The notes under the pieces are model-generated. The model saw only the letters and a list, made by a program, of their open reading frames with translations, ran no database searches and was not told the DNA's origin. A program made the translations under genes and the position numbers. Of a stretch of DNA of 64,000 nucleotides, positions 26,298-35,733 are shown one piece after another. The stretch comes from Propionibacteriaceae bacterium. GTDB taxonomy: Bacteria; Actinomycetota; Actinomycetes; Propionibacteriales; Propionibacteriaceae. The stretch is from positions 1-64,000 of the forward strand of contig JAOPXN010000098.1 in the NCBI GenBank assembly GCA_025965155.1, written 5' to 3'. The number at the start of each line of letters is the position of its first letter. Positions within the stretch are counted from its first letter, which is position 1.

Positions 26298-29200
26298 TTA
26301 CTTGTAGGTCAGGATCAGCACCGGACGGTTGGCGGCCGCCGCCTCCGACGACCACAAGCGTACGTTGTCGGTGCTAGTCCCGACGATCCCAACCGAGGCG
26401 GTCGACTCACCGAGCGCGGCGACCGCTGCGGCGTCCAGGGTCGACGTGTAGGTGGTGTTGATCGCGGTGGCGGTGAAGGTGCCAAGCGTCGCGCCCAGTC
26501 CCTTCGGCCGGTTGTTCCACGTCACCGTCGCCTCGTCCCACGTTCCGGTCAGCAGCTTCACGCTGTACGGATCAGGTGACGCCGACGCGGCATCGGTGGA
26601 GGTACGGACCTGCAGCGTTGCCCCGGTCAGCACCTTGCCTGCCGGTGCAGCCGGGAGGCTGAACCGGAGGTAGGTCTCGTTGGCCGAGGTACCGCCGCGT
26701 GAGGCCAGGTAAGTTGCCGTGCCGTAGTTGGTGGCGCCTGCAGCCTGGGCGACCATCGAGTCCTCGGTCGGCGTAAGCCGGACGACTGTCGGCGGCACCG
26801 TCGGAATCGTGACGGTGACCTTCGCTGCATCCGATGCCGCGCTTGCGTTGGAAGCGGCGTCGGAGGCAACCACCTTGTAGTACTGATCACCGGCTGCGAC
26901 GTTGGAGTCGGTGTAGGTAACGCCGGAGGTGACGTCAGCGACCTTGCTCGACGCGTCCGGCGTGAAGCCGACCGAGGCGCCGCGGTAGACGGTGTACTTG
27001 GTCACCCCGACCGCGTCGGTCGAAGCCGTCCACTTCAGCGTCACGGTCTGGCCGGACGCAGTCGCCGTCAGCCCGCTCGGCGCGGTGGGGGCAGTCGTGT
27101 CGCTCACCTCTGCCGAGGCGGACGGAGAGGCCGAGCTGGCGTTGCCGGCTGCGTCGAGCGCCACCACCTTGTAGTAGTACGTGCCCACCGCAAGGTCAGC
27201 GTCGGTCACGGTCAGGCCCGTCACCCCCTCCTTCACCCGGTTCGAGTCGGACACGGTGAAGTCGGCACTGGAGCCGCGGTGGAGCGCGTATCCGGTGACC
27301 GCGGTGTCATCGGTGGAGGCCGACCAGTTGACGGTCACGCTGCTGCCGTCGACCGAGGTGGTCACGTCTGCGGGCGCCGCCGGTGCCGTCGTGTCATTGA
27401 CGATGACCGATGCGCCGGCCGAGGCTGCGCTGGCGTTCCCGGCAGCGTCGACAGCCACGACCTTGTAGAAGTACGTGCCCTTCGCCGGGTGGGTCGTGTC
27501 GGTGAAGCTCGGTTCGGTAGCCGTGCCCACCGGGGTGCTGGTTGGGCTCACCGCGAAGTCAGCGGTGGCGCCGCGGTGCACCTGGTAGGTGACCCCTGGG
27601 GCGTTGTCGGTGGAGGCCGACCAGGTCACCTTGGGAGCGCCGGCAACGATCGACGCCGCCACGTCGGCGGGTACCGACGGTGCCGCGGTGTCCTTAACAT
27701 CGGCCTTGACCGACGCCGAGGCAGCACTCGCGTTGCCGCCGCCGTCGACCGCGATGACCTTGTAGTAGTAGCTGCCGGGTGTCAGAGCGGCATCCTTGAA
27801 GTTCAGCCCTGGGACCGAGGCCACCTGGCTGTCCTTCGACACCGCGAAGTCGGCCGTGATGCCGCGGTGCACCTGGTAGCTGGCCACACCGTTCGCGTCC
27901 GTCGACGCCGTCCAGCTCACCGTCACGTCGCTACCCGCCACGGTTGCGGTGACCCCAGCCGGAACCGACGGAGCAACGGTGTCGTTGAGGCCCGCCGCGT
28001 AGTGCGAGGCCACATCGGACGCCGACAGGCCGTGAGCGTAGACCGCGACCTCGTCGATGGTGCCGGTGAAGTTGGTTGTGGTCGGCTTGCCTGGCCAGTT
28101 GGTCAGGTTTCCTCCGCCTACCTTCCAGTACCCGTCGAAGGTCTGGTTCGTCGTGGCGGTGTGCGTGCCCTCGAGCCGTCCGTCCACGTACAGCTTCTGT
28201 CCGGTCAGGTCCTGGGTCGACACGATGTGGTGCCACTTGTCGTCGTTGAAGGTTCGGGTGGTGGTGATGCTCCGCACCCCTGCACTGTAGGTACCGAAGA
28301 CGATCTGACCCGTGTTGGTCATGTAGGTCGCCTTGTCGTAGCTGGTCCCGTTACCGGTGGCGGTGTTCTCGAACCCGATGATCTTGCCGCCGGTGGTGGT
28401 GGCGGTCTTGATCCAGGCCTCGGTGGCGAACTGAGACGGGTTCGCACCCAGCGGGCTGGCGATCATGCTGGTGGCTGCGGCCCCGGTCCTGGCGGCCTTA
28501 CCGTCGTTGACCGTGGCACGCTGCGCCAGCTGCACGCCGGCGCCGATCGTTCCCGGCTTCTGACCGAAGTAGGAGGAGTCGCTCGCGGCTGTGCCGGTCG
28601 CCTCCTCGAGTCGCCAGTACAGATCGGGCTCTGCGTTGAAGACGGCAGCGCCGTAGCTGTCTGTCGGTGCGGCGTTGACCTTGGGCGCACCGCCGCCGAG
28701 CACGTAGTGGTTGGACACCTGCCGAGCCGTCAGCACGCTGCCGTAGACGGCGGTCTCGTCGATGGTGCCCTTGAACATGTCGCTGGTCGGGCGGTTCGGC
28801 CAACCGGCCAGGTTGTCGCCACCGACATGCCACACGCCGAAGTAGGCCTGGGCGGTTGTGGTCGAAAGCCGACCGACGGAGAGGCCGTCGACGTACAGGT
28901 TCATGCCGGTCGAGCCCTGGGTGGCGACCACGTGGTGCCACTGGTTGTCGTTGTAGGCCGTGGCGGAACGGATCATCTTGAGACCACCGCTGTTCACGCC
29001 GAACTGGAGCTGGCCGGTGTTCTCCATGTAGATGTGCCGGTCGTAGGCGCCGCTGAGCATGGTGAGGCCGTTGTCGGTCCGCGGACGACCATTGCCGAAG
29101 CCGATGATCTTGCCGCCGGTCGTGGTGTCGGTCTTGAACCAGGTCTCCATCGAGTACGTGGTCGGTGCGGCCTCGAGCTGGTCGTTCCACACGTAGTCGT

Positions 29201-30953
29201 CGATCCCGTCGAAGGTAGCCGCGGGGCTGGTGTCGTTGGCGAGGGCTCCGGCCGCACCCATGGTGAGGCCGTTGACGGCAAGGCCGTTCTTACCGGCGGC
29301 GTCGCCGGACTTGTCCTGGATCCAGGCACCGGAAGCCTCGTCGTAACGCCAGAAGAGCTTGGCTCCGTCCTTGATCACCTGCGTCGGGTAGTTGACCGGT
29401 CGCTCCTGCGCAACGGCGCTGGAGGTGGCCGAGAGTGCGCTGACGTTCTTGCCGTCGCTCGCTGTCACGCGGTAGCCGTAGCTGGTGCCGGCGACCACGC
29501 CGCTGTCGACGAAGGTCACCTGCGGCCGGGTCCACCACATCGACTTGACCGTGCCGGTCCAGATCGGCGTCGCGCCGCCGTTGCGGTAGACGCTGTAGGT
29601 CAGGTCGCTGTCGTCGGTGTCCACCACGGTCCGGAACCGGACCTGGATCGCACCGGAGGTCAACGGCTCAGCCACCACGGATGGCGTGGGCGGCCTGTTG
29701 TTGTCGTCGGGGCCGAACCGGGTCAGGCTCTGCTGCGCGACACCGTTGACCTGGGTGAACTCGCCGCCGTACCAGAGGTAGTCCTTGCCGGTGGTGGCGC
29801 CGGTGGCGACGGTCATGGCCCGGGGACCGATGCCCTCGCCGATGCCGTCATTGCCGCGCGGGCCCCACTGGTACATCTTTCCGTCGACGGTGCTCTGTGC
29901 GTTGAAGTAGTTGCGGGACCCGTCCTGGAACGCGTTCATGCTGGCGCAGTTGTGCGCGTGGCTCGCCGCGTAGAGCGTGTCCTTATAGACCAGGACGGCT
30001 TGGGTCGCGCCGAGGCAGGTGTCGCGCCACTTCTGGTCCAGGGTGCCCCAGTCGATCGCGAACCGGCCGTCGAAGACGCCGCCGCCGGTGCCCTCGTTGC
30101 CGCCGTAGAGCGTGTTGCCGCTGGTGTGCAGCGTCTTGGTGATCGAGTTGGTGTTGATGAATCCGGTCGGGTAGTTCTTGACGATCGCACCGGTGACCGC
30201 ATCGACGACGGCAATGGAGTGGGAGTCCGCGCCGTTGATCGTGTCGAACTCGCCGCCCAGGGCTACCTTGCTGCCGTCCGGGGAGACTGCCAGCGCCCGA
30301 CCGTCTGGTGCCGCAGTGGCGGCACGGCCGACCAGCGCGGAGTCTGCGATGAACGGCAGCACGGCTCCGGTGGTCGCATTCACCGCGGCGAACTGCTGCC
30401 GCGGCTGACCAGCGACGCTGGTGAAGCTGCCCGCGAGGTACAAGCTGTTACCGGAAACGGCCATCGAGTGCACGAATGAGGAGACGCCGCTCACCCGCAG
30501 CGGCTTAACCGTGCATGCCTGCACGTCGATGGCGGCGACCCGGCTGACGCTCACGCCGCCGACGTTGCTGAAGTTGCCGCCGATGTAGACGGTGCCATCT
30601 TCGGCGGTGATCACGGAGCGGACGGTGGCCGTACCTCCGGCCAGGGTCACGTTCAGCTGGCAGCTGTCCGGGTTCCCGGTTTCGGCGTTGAAGATCGCCA
30701 GGTTGCTACGGGCCTGCACAGCGGCGGTGTTGCCGGCCGGCGGGCGGACCTCAGTGAAGGTTCCACCGGCGACGACCTTGCCCTTGGACTGGCCGACGGA
30801 CCAGACGATCCCGTTGGCCTGCCAGGTGGGCAGGTTCTCCGCGCTGAAGGAGACTCCGGCTGACAGAGCTGAAGCTGACTGGACTGCTGGTCCGACGCTG
30901 AGCGCGGTGGCGCCGATGGCCACTGCAGCAAGGATGGCGGCAGGCTTGCGCAA
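26298..30953 (-). CDS. Giant secreted multidomain protein: propeller, LamG x2, FnIII x5, CBM96/DNRLRE-like
   Basis: 1551 residues with signal peptide (about 1-30, ILAAVAIGATALSV...). Order: beta-propeller-like repeats with VVAGGTFTEV, YIGGNFSNVGG, LAGSFTSVAG (about 35-410); FnIII-like module (about 418-530); two LamG/concanavalin-type domains (about 575-750 and 770-980, each with METWFKT or TEAWIKT and WHHV/WHHI); four tandem FnIII-like modules of about 98 residues starting NDTVAPSVP, KDTAAPSVP, NDTTAPAAP, SDTTAPTAP; C-terminal DNRLRE/CBM96-like domain from about 1386. No sortase motif. Start is TTG, with GGGGGGA upstream. Probably an extracellular carbohydrate-binding or adhesive protein tied to the surrounding glycan genes. 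Confidence 0.85.
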   Translation of the reverse strand: MRKPAAILAAVAIGATALSVGPAVQSASALSAGVSFSAENLPTWQANGIVWSVGQSKGKVVAGGTFTEVRPPAGNTAAVQARSNLAIFNAETGNPDSCQLNVTLAGGTATVRSVITAEDGTVYIGGNFSNVGGVSVSRVAAIDVQACTVKPLRVSGVSSFVHSMAVSGNSLYLAGSFTSVAGQPRQQFAAVNATTGAVLPFIADSALVGRAATAAPDGRALAVSPDGSKVALGGEFDTINGADSHSIAVVDAVTGAIVKNYPTGFINTNSITKTLHTSGNTLYGGNEGTGGGVFDGRFAIDWGTLDQKWRDTCLGATQAVLVYKDTLYAASHAHNCASMNAFQDGSRNYFNAQSTVDGKMYQWGPRGNDGIGEGIGPRAMTVATGATTGKDYLWYGGEFTQVNGVAQQSLTRFGPDDNNRPPTPSVVAEPLTSGAIQVRFRTVVDTDDSDLTYSVYRNGGATPIWTGTVKSMWWTRPQVTFVDSGVVAGTSYGYRVTASDGKNVSALSATSSAVAQERPVNYPTQVIKDGAKLFWRYDEASGAWIQDKSGDAAGKNGLAVNGLTMGAAGALANDTSPAATFDGIDDYVWNDQLEAAPTTYSMETWFKTDTTTGGKIIGFGNGRPRTDNGLTMLSGAYDRHIYMENTGQLQFGVNSGGLKMIRSATAYNDNQWHHVVATQGSTGMNLYVDGLSVGRLSTTTAQAYFGVWHVGGDNLAGWPNRPTSDMFKGTIDETAVYGSVLTARQVSNHYVLGGGAPKVNAAPTDSYGAAVFNAEPDLYWRLEEATGTAASDSSYFGQKPGTIGAGVQLAQRATVNDGKAARTGAAATSMIASPLGANPSQFATEAWIKTATTTGGKIIGFENTATGNGTSYDKATYMTNTGQIVFGTYSAGVRSITTTRTFNDDKWHHIVSTQDLTGQKLYVDGRLEGTHTATTNQTFDGYWKVGGGNLTNWPGKPTTTNFTGTIDEVAVYAHGLSASDVASHYAAGLNDTVAPSVPAGVTATVAGSDVTVSWTASTDANGVASYQVHRGITADFAVSKDSQVASVPGLNFKDAALTPGSYYYKVIAVDGGGNASAASASVKADVKDTAAPSVPADVAASIVAGAPKVTWSASTDNAPGVTYQVHRGATADFAVSPTSTPVGTATEPSFTDTTHPAKGTYFYKVVAVDAAGNASAASAGASVIVNDTTAPAAPADVTTSVDGSSVTVNWSASTDDTAVTGYALHRGSSADFTVSDSNRVKEGVTGLTVTDADLAVGTYYYKVVALDAAGNASSASPSASAEVSDTTAPTAPSGLTATASGQTVTLKWTASTDAVGVTKYTVYRGASVGFTPDASSKVADVTSGVTYTDSNVAAGDQYYKVVASDAASNASAASDAAKVTVTIPTVPPTVVRLTPTEDSMVAQAAGATNYGTATYLASRGGTSANETYLRFSLPAAPAGKVLTGATLQVRTSTDAASASPDPYSVKLLTGTWDEATVTWNNRPKGLGATLGTFTATAINTTYTSTLDAAAVAALGESTASVGIVGTSTDNVRLWSSEAAAANRPVLILTYK

Positions 30954-30981
30954 TTTACTTTCCCCCCCGGGTAAGCCGAAT

Positions 30982-31003
30982 CCTCTGAGTTGGAACTCAG
31001 AGG
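30982..31003. promoter_or_regulatory. Perfect 10-bp palindrome in the leader of the giant gene
   Basis: CCTCTGAGTT (30982-30991) and AACTCAGAGG (30994-31003) flank a 2-nt loop, about 30 bp upstream of the TTG start. It could be an operator or a leader hairpin. The rest of 31004-31152 holds no gene that I can support. Confidence 0.45.
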
Positions 31004-31152
31004 CGCGGCATTGAAAAATAGATCTGCAGTGTGACCAGTCTTACTTCTGAGCAGGTTGGTGACGTCCGCTCCAGATTCTGAATCCACCAGACTGTGGAGA
31101 CCCTAACATAGGCATCCGGCTAAGAACTAACTGAGCGGATACAAAAGGGTAA

Positions 31153-32589
31153 CTAAGGTTCAGGACTGCTTCGGCGGCCGCTAATAAGTACCAGCGACCC
31201 GATGATGACCACCAGAGTGCCCATCGCCTGGAGCAGTGATCCACGCAACAGGATGAGCAGGAAGAACGGCAGCACGGACGCTGCTATAGCGGAGGTTCCC
31301 GATCCGTTGGCGGATCGGAAGGACAGATCCAGCCGGCCAAGCCCGACGCCGACCAGGACTGAGGCGACCACAACACCCACCAGGCCGAAGTTCAGCAACA
31401 TCTCAGCCCAGATCGGAGCCGACAGGTTGGTGAAGTTGTAGCCGCGGAACTGCGCCAGCAGAACCCCGGAGCCGGTTGGCTTGTCCGACCAGATGGACCG
31501 GGGAACCCAGAACAAAACCAGCCCGAGCAGCTGACGGCCGAACTGGAGCGGCATGGTCTGGTCGTAGAGGATGGCGTTGGACAGCTGGCCGAAGGCGTCA
31601 TAGTCGCCATTGCCGGCGTACTCCGACAAGAACCCTGTTCGGGCGGCACTGGTGGGAGTCACCCGGCGGAACAGGTCGGCGATCGGGAACAAGAAAAGCA
31701 GCCCTACCACGATCCCGACCATGGTGATCGAGGTCCTGCGCCGGGTCGAGTAGGCACCGAGCGGGCCCAGGAAGCTTCCCCATACCACCCCCGAGGCGTA
31801 CCGCGAGCTGGAGATGGGGTTGGTCACCAGCAGCGTGATGGCAGTCAGCACGGCAGCGATGGTCCGTGCCGACCCCTTATGCTCCGCGCGCCTGGCCACG
31901 CTCCACCAGCCGTGGGCCGCGATCAGGATGGGGAACGACGAAGCCGCCCTGACGATGGCCGCGACAGTCGTATCCGGCCAGTGCTGCTCCTCGATGAGGG
32001 AGGAGGCGGCACGGCTGGAGAAAAGGGTCCCGAGACCCACCTTGCTGACGTAGTAGCCGGCCATGACGAGCCCGATCACCGACAAAAGCATCAGCCGCGG
32101 TCGGTTGATGTCGTACTCACGCATCCGTTTGGGGATGTTCTTGCTCCGGCGGTTGGCGAACGCAAAGCCGACTGCGACAGCGACAATGCCGGCCAGCGCG
32201 AGCGCTGCAGTTGGCACGTCGAGGACCGGGTCCAGGTTGGCCGTCGTCGTCGCCATGGCGTCCGCTCGGATCTGCACGCTCGGTGCTAGCCCGAAGAACA
32301 CATAGCAGAAAAGCCAGAAGATGAACTCGAAGAGCCGACGTTCCCCGTACGAAACCAGCATGGCCAGCCGGGTTGCCGACATCAGCAGGATGAAGAAGGT
32401 GATCCGCCACGCCGTGCTCCGACCGTAGTCGGGGCTGGCCAAAATCATCAGCGGTACGACCAGGGCCAACGCGGCGAAGGTGAGGAAGCCCAGCACGACA
32501 CCGAGGAGCCGGTCACTCTCCAGGGCCGCGGCCGACCCCGGCTGCTCACCGCGAAATCTGACCCGCTTGTTGCTCGGCACCCAGCTCAT
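31153..32589 (-). CDS. Wzy-like polysaccharide polymerase (O-antigen polymerase family)
   Basis: About 478 residues with about ten or more hydrophobic helices (VVLGFLTFAALALVVPLMIL, FIFWLFCYVFFGLAP, ALALAGIVAVAVGFAF, ITMVGIVVGLLFLFPIADL, VASVLVGVGLG, and others) and a large loop near NAILYDQTMPLQFGRQLLGLVLFWVPRSIW. The VPRSIW.DKP segment is common in oligosaccharide repeat-unit polymerases. ATG 32589 overlaps the flippase stop (ATGA), though the frame opens at 32685. Placed with Wzx-, GT- and Wzz-like genes, polymerisation of lipid-linked repeat units is the likely role. Confidence 0.75.
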   Translation of the reverse strand: MSWVPSNKRVRFRGEQPGSAAALESDRLLGVVLGFLTFAALALVVPLMILASPDYGRSTAWRITFFILLMSATRLAMLVSYGERRLFEFIFWLFCYVFFGLAPSVQIRADAMATTTANLDPVLDVPTAALALAGIVAVAVGFAFANRRSKNIPKRMREYDINRPRLMLLSVIGLVMAGYYVSKVGLGTLFSSRAASSLIEEQHWPDTTVAAIVRAASSFPILIAAHGWWSVARRAEHKGSARTIAAVLTAITLLVTNPISSSRYASGVVWGSFLGPLGAYSTRRRTSITMVGIVVGLLFLFPIADLFRRVTPTSAARTGFLSEYAGNGDYDAFGQLSNAILYDQTMPLQFGRQLLGLVLFWVPRSIWSDKPTGSGVLLAQFRGYNFTNLSAPIWAEMLLNFGLVGVVVASVLVGVGLGRLDLSFRSANGSGTSAIAASVLPFFLLILLRGSLLQAMGTLVVIIGSLVLISGRRSSPEP

Positions 32590-33803
32590 CGCACGGCCCC
32601 GCCAGCCTCGGGCCCAGGTCCGGATCGTCGGACCAGCACTAGCCCGCTCAGGCAGGCCACCCCCACCGCGACCGCGAATCCCCACGCCGAGCCTTGGACA
32701 CCGAACAACACGGCGGCGGCCAGCGGCAGTGCCAACGTCAGGGCAGCCAGCACGGCTCTCATTCTGGAGGACAGCGAGTGCAAGGAGCTGGACCTGAAGT
32801 AGCTGAGCAGCACCGTGTATCCGACCATGGCGAGCGACTGGACGAAGTTGGGGAGCCGGAGACCCTTGGCTTCGTCCCAGGTAGCGCCGAGCAGCAGCCG
32901 ACCGGCGGAGTCCGGCAGGAAGAGCACCACCAGTCCCCAGACGACGGCAAGGCCACCCAGGATGGCGCCCGTCTCGAGGAGCCCGCGGCGGTAGCGCTGG
33001 CTGCCCCGGAGCCTGACCAGTTCGGGGATCATGGCGATCCGGACCGCATTGAAGCCTGTGTTGAGTGGGGAGAACAGCAGCGAGGCACCCCGCAGCGCCG
33101 CCACCCCGACCGAACCGAGGGGCCCCGCCAGACCAAACCAGACCAGCGCCGTGGACGCGTTCAGGCTGGCGTACTCGGCGGAGAACCGGATGGAGAGGTC
33201 ACGGTTGGCAACGAACCACCGAATCCCGGCGATGGGCTGCGGGACGGCCCGAGTCAACACAAGGCCGAGGACCGCCGCCACCAGCGCACCCCCGATCCAG
33301 GCCGCGATGATCGCGACGGTCCCAAAGCCGGTAGCTGCGAGGATCAGCATGGCGCCGATCGAGAGCACCGCCCACACCGCGTCGAGGAGGAAGGCGAAGC
33401 CGGATAGCTTGCGGCAGATGAAGACATAGCGCAATACATCCTGAAGCAGTACGGCCGGCATGGACAAGGACAGAGCGAGCCAGACCCCCGATGCCTGCGG
33501 GGTGAGAACCGCGCCGCCGACAAGAACGGCCAGTCCGACCATGCCGACGACCAGCGCCAGCCCCACGGGAGGACGGAAAGCGACTGTGTCGGCGTCAACA
33601 GCCGAGAAGCGGACGAGCAGCACCTCGCCGATCAGCGCCCGCTGCAGGCCCAGGAAGAAGATTAAGACGACGTAGGCGAGCGAAAACTGCCCGAAGCTGG
33701 CCGGTGCCGAGACGTGCGCGACAACCGCCACGAGGAGGAAGTTGGACGCGCTGGAGGCTATCTGGTCGAGAACCGTGACATGCCGTGAGTGGAACCATCT
33801 CAC
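32586..33803 (-). CDS. Wzx-like flippase / polysaccharide export membrane protein
   Basis: About 405 residues, some twelve hydrophobic segments, beginning VLDQIASSASNFLLVAVVAH, the classic N-terminus of MOP-superfamily flippases (VxQ..SS..NFL). Other features are ASFGQFSLAYVVLIFFLGLQRALIGE and GAWI-type helices. GTG 33803 overlaps the stop of the CDP-alcohol phosphotransferase as GTGA and is preferred over 33875. It would flip undecaprenyl-linked repeat units across the membrane. Confidence 0.78.
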   Translation of the reverse strand: MRWFHSRHVTVLDQIASSASNFLLVAVVAHVSAPASFGQFSLAYVVLIFFLGLQRALIGEVLLVRFSAVDADTVAFRPPVGLALVVGMVGLAVLVGGAVLTPQASGVWLALSLSMPAVLLQDVLRYVFICRKLSGFAFLLDAVWAVLSIGAMLILAATGFGTVAIIAAWIGGALVAAVLGLVLTRAVPQPIAGIRWFVANRDLSIRFSAEYASLNASTALVWFGLAGPLGSVGVAALRGASLLFSPLNTGFNAVRIAMIPELVRLRGSQRYRRGLLETGAILGGLAVVWGLVVLFLPDSAGRLLLGATWDEAKGLRLPNFVQSLAMVGYTVLLSYFRSSSLHSLSSRMRAVLAALTLALPLAAAVLFGVQGSAWGFAVAVGVACLSGLVLVRRSGPGPEAGGAVR

Positions 33804-34576
33804 CGAGCGTCGCCGTCGCCCGGGACGCCAGCATGCCAGCGTTGCCGGTCGATCCGCCGCAGCGACAGGTACCACTTACGCAGGAAAACACTGGTCGAAC
33901 CGACCTTGGCGACCGCCAGCAGGCAGTAGACGCCGAAGAACAGCGTGGGCCACGGAACGAGCAGGAACACAACGCAGGTGACACCGTAGTCGACCGGCAA
34001 CATCACAGCGGACCGGAGCGTGGACGGCTTCGGCGGCTCGACCGCCTCGGCGCCGACCGGCTGGGAGGCCGCGTCGAGCTTCTCGAACAGCGTTGCGCCG
34101 AAGAAGACCATCGTCGCGGCCAGCATGAAGGCGGTGCAGACCACCACGGCCAGCTCGGCAGCGACGATGTCGTTTCGGACCAGGAACCACAACGTCGCCA
34201 CGTGCAGCAGCACGATGCGTCCGCTGTCGAGCAGGTGGTCCAGCCACTCCCCGCTGACCGATCCGGCGGCTCGTAGCCTGGCCAGCTGCCCGTCAGCGGA
34301 GTCGAAGAAGAAGCCGACCACCAGACCCACCCCGACCAGAACGGCGGCGGGACCCACGGTGGCGAAGAACATCAGCCAGAACAGCGCCGCGTACGTGAGC
34401 ACGGCTCCGATGATCGTCAGATGGTTCGGGGTTGCCCACGACGGGCTCGCGGCGGCGATCGCCCTCCCTATCGGCCGGTTCACGTACAACGTGTAGAGAG
34501 GAACACCGCGACGCCGCTTCTGCGCCTGTCGTAGCAGGTCGAACCTGCCCCGGAACGTACTGGCTGCCTTAGTCAC
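33800..34576 (-). CDS. CDP-alcohol phosphatidyltransferase family protein
   Basis: 258 residues with several membrane helices. The complete catalytic motif D-x2-D-G-x2-A-R-x8-G-x3-D-x3-D is present: D92, D95, G96, A99, R100, G109, D113, D117. The enzyme transfers a phosphoalcohol from a CDP-alcohol to an acceptor alcohol. In phospholipid synthesis the donor is CDP-diacylglycerol, but its place inside a glycan operon, with cytidylyltransferases in the same island, suggests a glycan or polyol phosphate substrate (inference). Overlaps both neighbours by 4 bp. Confidence 0.9.
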   Translation of the reverse strand: MTKAASTFRGRFDLLRQAQKRRRGVPLYTLYVNRPIGRAIAAASPSWATPNHLTIIGAVLTYAALFWLMFFATVGPAAVLVGVGLVVGFFFDSADGQLARLRAAGSVSGEWLDHLLDSGRIVLLHVATLWFLVRNDIVAAELAVVVCTAFMLAATMVFFGATLFEKLDAASQPVGAEAVEPPKPSTLRSAVMLPVDYGVTCVVFLLVPWPTLFFGVYCLLAVAKVGSTSVFLRKWYLSLRRIDRQRWHAGVPGDGDAR

Positions 34577-35733
34577 GCCTGTCCAACTCCCGCCGCGAGC
34601 TGTCGCTCGTCTCGCTCCAGTTCGGCCCGGTCCATCGAATAGTAATGTTCGAGCACGTCAACGACGGAGGACACGCCGAAGGCCTTGGTTACGGTCAGTG
34701 CGGCCCGTTTCCCGAGCTCGACCCGCCGGTCGCGGTCTGTGGCCAACGACGTGATGGCCCCCGCCAGCTCAGCCGCCTGGTGGTCGAACGTGACCACGCC
34801 GCCCAGCTCGGCCAACCGGTCCGCGATGTGGCAGCTGGTCGAGATGATGCAGGGCACGCCGACCGACATGGCCTCGAGCACGGTCATCGGGAACGGCTCG
34901 TTCAGGCTCGGCAGCACATACACGTCAGCCGCTGCCAGCCTGGCGGGTGCAGTGCCCGGCGGAAGCGCCCCCTCGTACCGGATCACCGCCTCGAGCCTCC
35001 GCTGGCTAATGAAGTCCAAGAGAGCTGTGAGGTCCCCCTCATCCGGGCCGACCACCGTGAACCGGGCCTCGACTCCAGCGGCGGTGACCAGCGCGGCGGC
35101 TTCCGCGAAGAGCATCACCCGCTTTCGCGGCTGCAGGCGGGCCAAGAAGATGAACTCCGGCACCCCGGGGCCGGGGTTGTGCAGGTGGTCCTGGGCCGGG
35201 ACGCCGTTGGGGAGCTCCACGATTGACAGGGCTGAACGACCGACCGCGCCGACTCGTTCTGCATCGGTGCGGTTCAAGGCCAGTACCGAGGCGGACCGGC
35301 GAAGGATGGAGCGGATAGCGAGATCCATCACGCGTGCCACCGGACGGGGGTCAGGCTTGATCATGCCGTGCGTCTGGACGAATACCTTCGGTCCCCGGCG
35401 TACGCCGAGCACCGCGAGGGCGGTCGGCGCGGTGATGAGATCCCTGGAGAGATGGAAGTGCACGACGTCGAACTCGACGGCCCGCCGACGAACCGTCCGG
35501 ACCAGCTGCCCAGACACCAGCCCACTGAACCCGATCGGCAGTCCACGTGTGACTCTGAACAGGTTCAGCTTCACGCCGGGAATGCTGAGCTCGGCCTGGC
35601 CGTCCCAGCCGGCGAAGACCTCGACGTGATGTCCCCGCGCCGCTAACTCCCGACAGTGAGCAACCATGACCGCGAGCGGGCCGCCGTAGGCGCCGTCGCT
35701 GGATACGTAGGTGAGTACGTGGGCGACCCTCAT
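34573..35733 (-). CDS. GT4-family glycosyltransferase
   Basis: 386 residues, GT-B fold. N-terminal LTYVSSDGAYGGPLAVMVAHCRELA, VVHFHLSRD, FVQTHGMIKPD, FLARLQPRKRV, and the donor-binding E-x7-E region EPFPMTVLEAMSVGVPCI. Retaining transferase acting on the cytoplasmic side of the membrane. Sugar specificity is not readable. Stop overlaps the next ATG (34576) and start overlaps the acyltransferase stop (35733), so it is in the middle of a tightly coupled operon. Confidence 0.9.
   Translation of the reverse strand: MRVAHVLTYVSSDGAYGGPLAVMVAHCRELAARGHHVEVFAGWDGQAELSIPGVKLNLFRVTRGLPIGFSGLVSGQLVRTVRRRAVEFDVVHFHLSRDLITAPTALAVLGVRRGPKVFVQTHGMIKPDPRPVARVMDLAIRSILRRSASVLALNRTDAERVGAVGRSALSIVELPNGVPAQDHLHNPGPGVPEFIFLARLQPRKRVMLFAEAAALVTAAGVEARFTVVGPDEGDLTALLDFISQRRLEAVIRYEGALPPGTAPARLAAADVYVLPSLNEPFPMTVLEAMSVGVPCIISTSCHIADRLAELGGVVTFDHQAAELAGAITSLATDRDRRVELGKRAALTVTKAFGVSSVVDVLEHYYSMDRAELERDERQLAAGVGQA

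Noticed and set aside
26815-27985. Regular DNA repeats of about 295 bp, considered as a repeat array
   Set aside because: They are the four FnIII-like modules of one protein, not a CRISPR or transposable repeat.
27279-30479. 1066-residue plus-strand frame opposite the giant secreted protein
   Set aside because: It is an Arg/Gly/His-rich shadow of GC-skewed coding on the other strand, without domains, and the opposite strand has recognisable modules.
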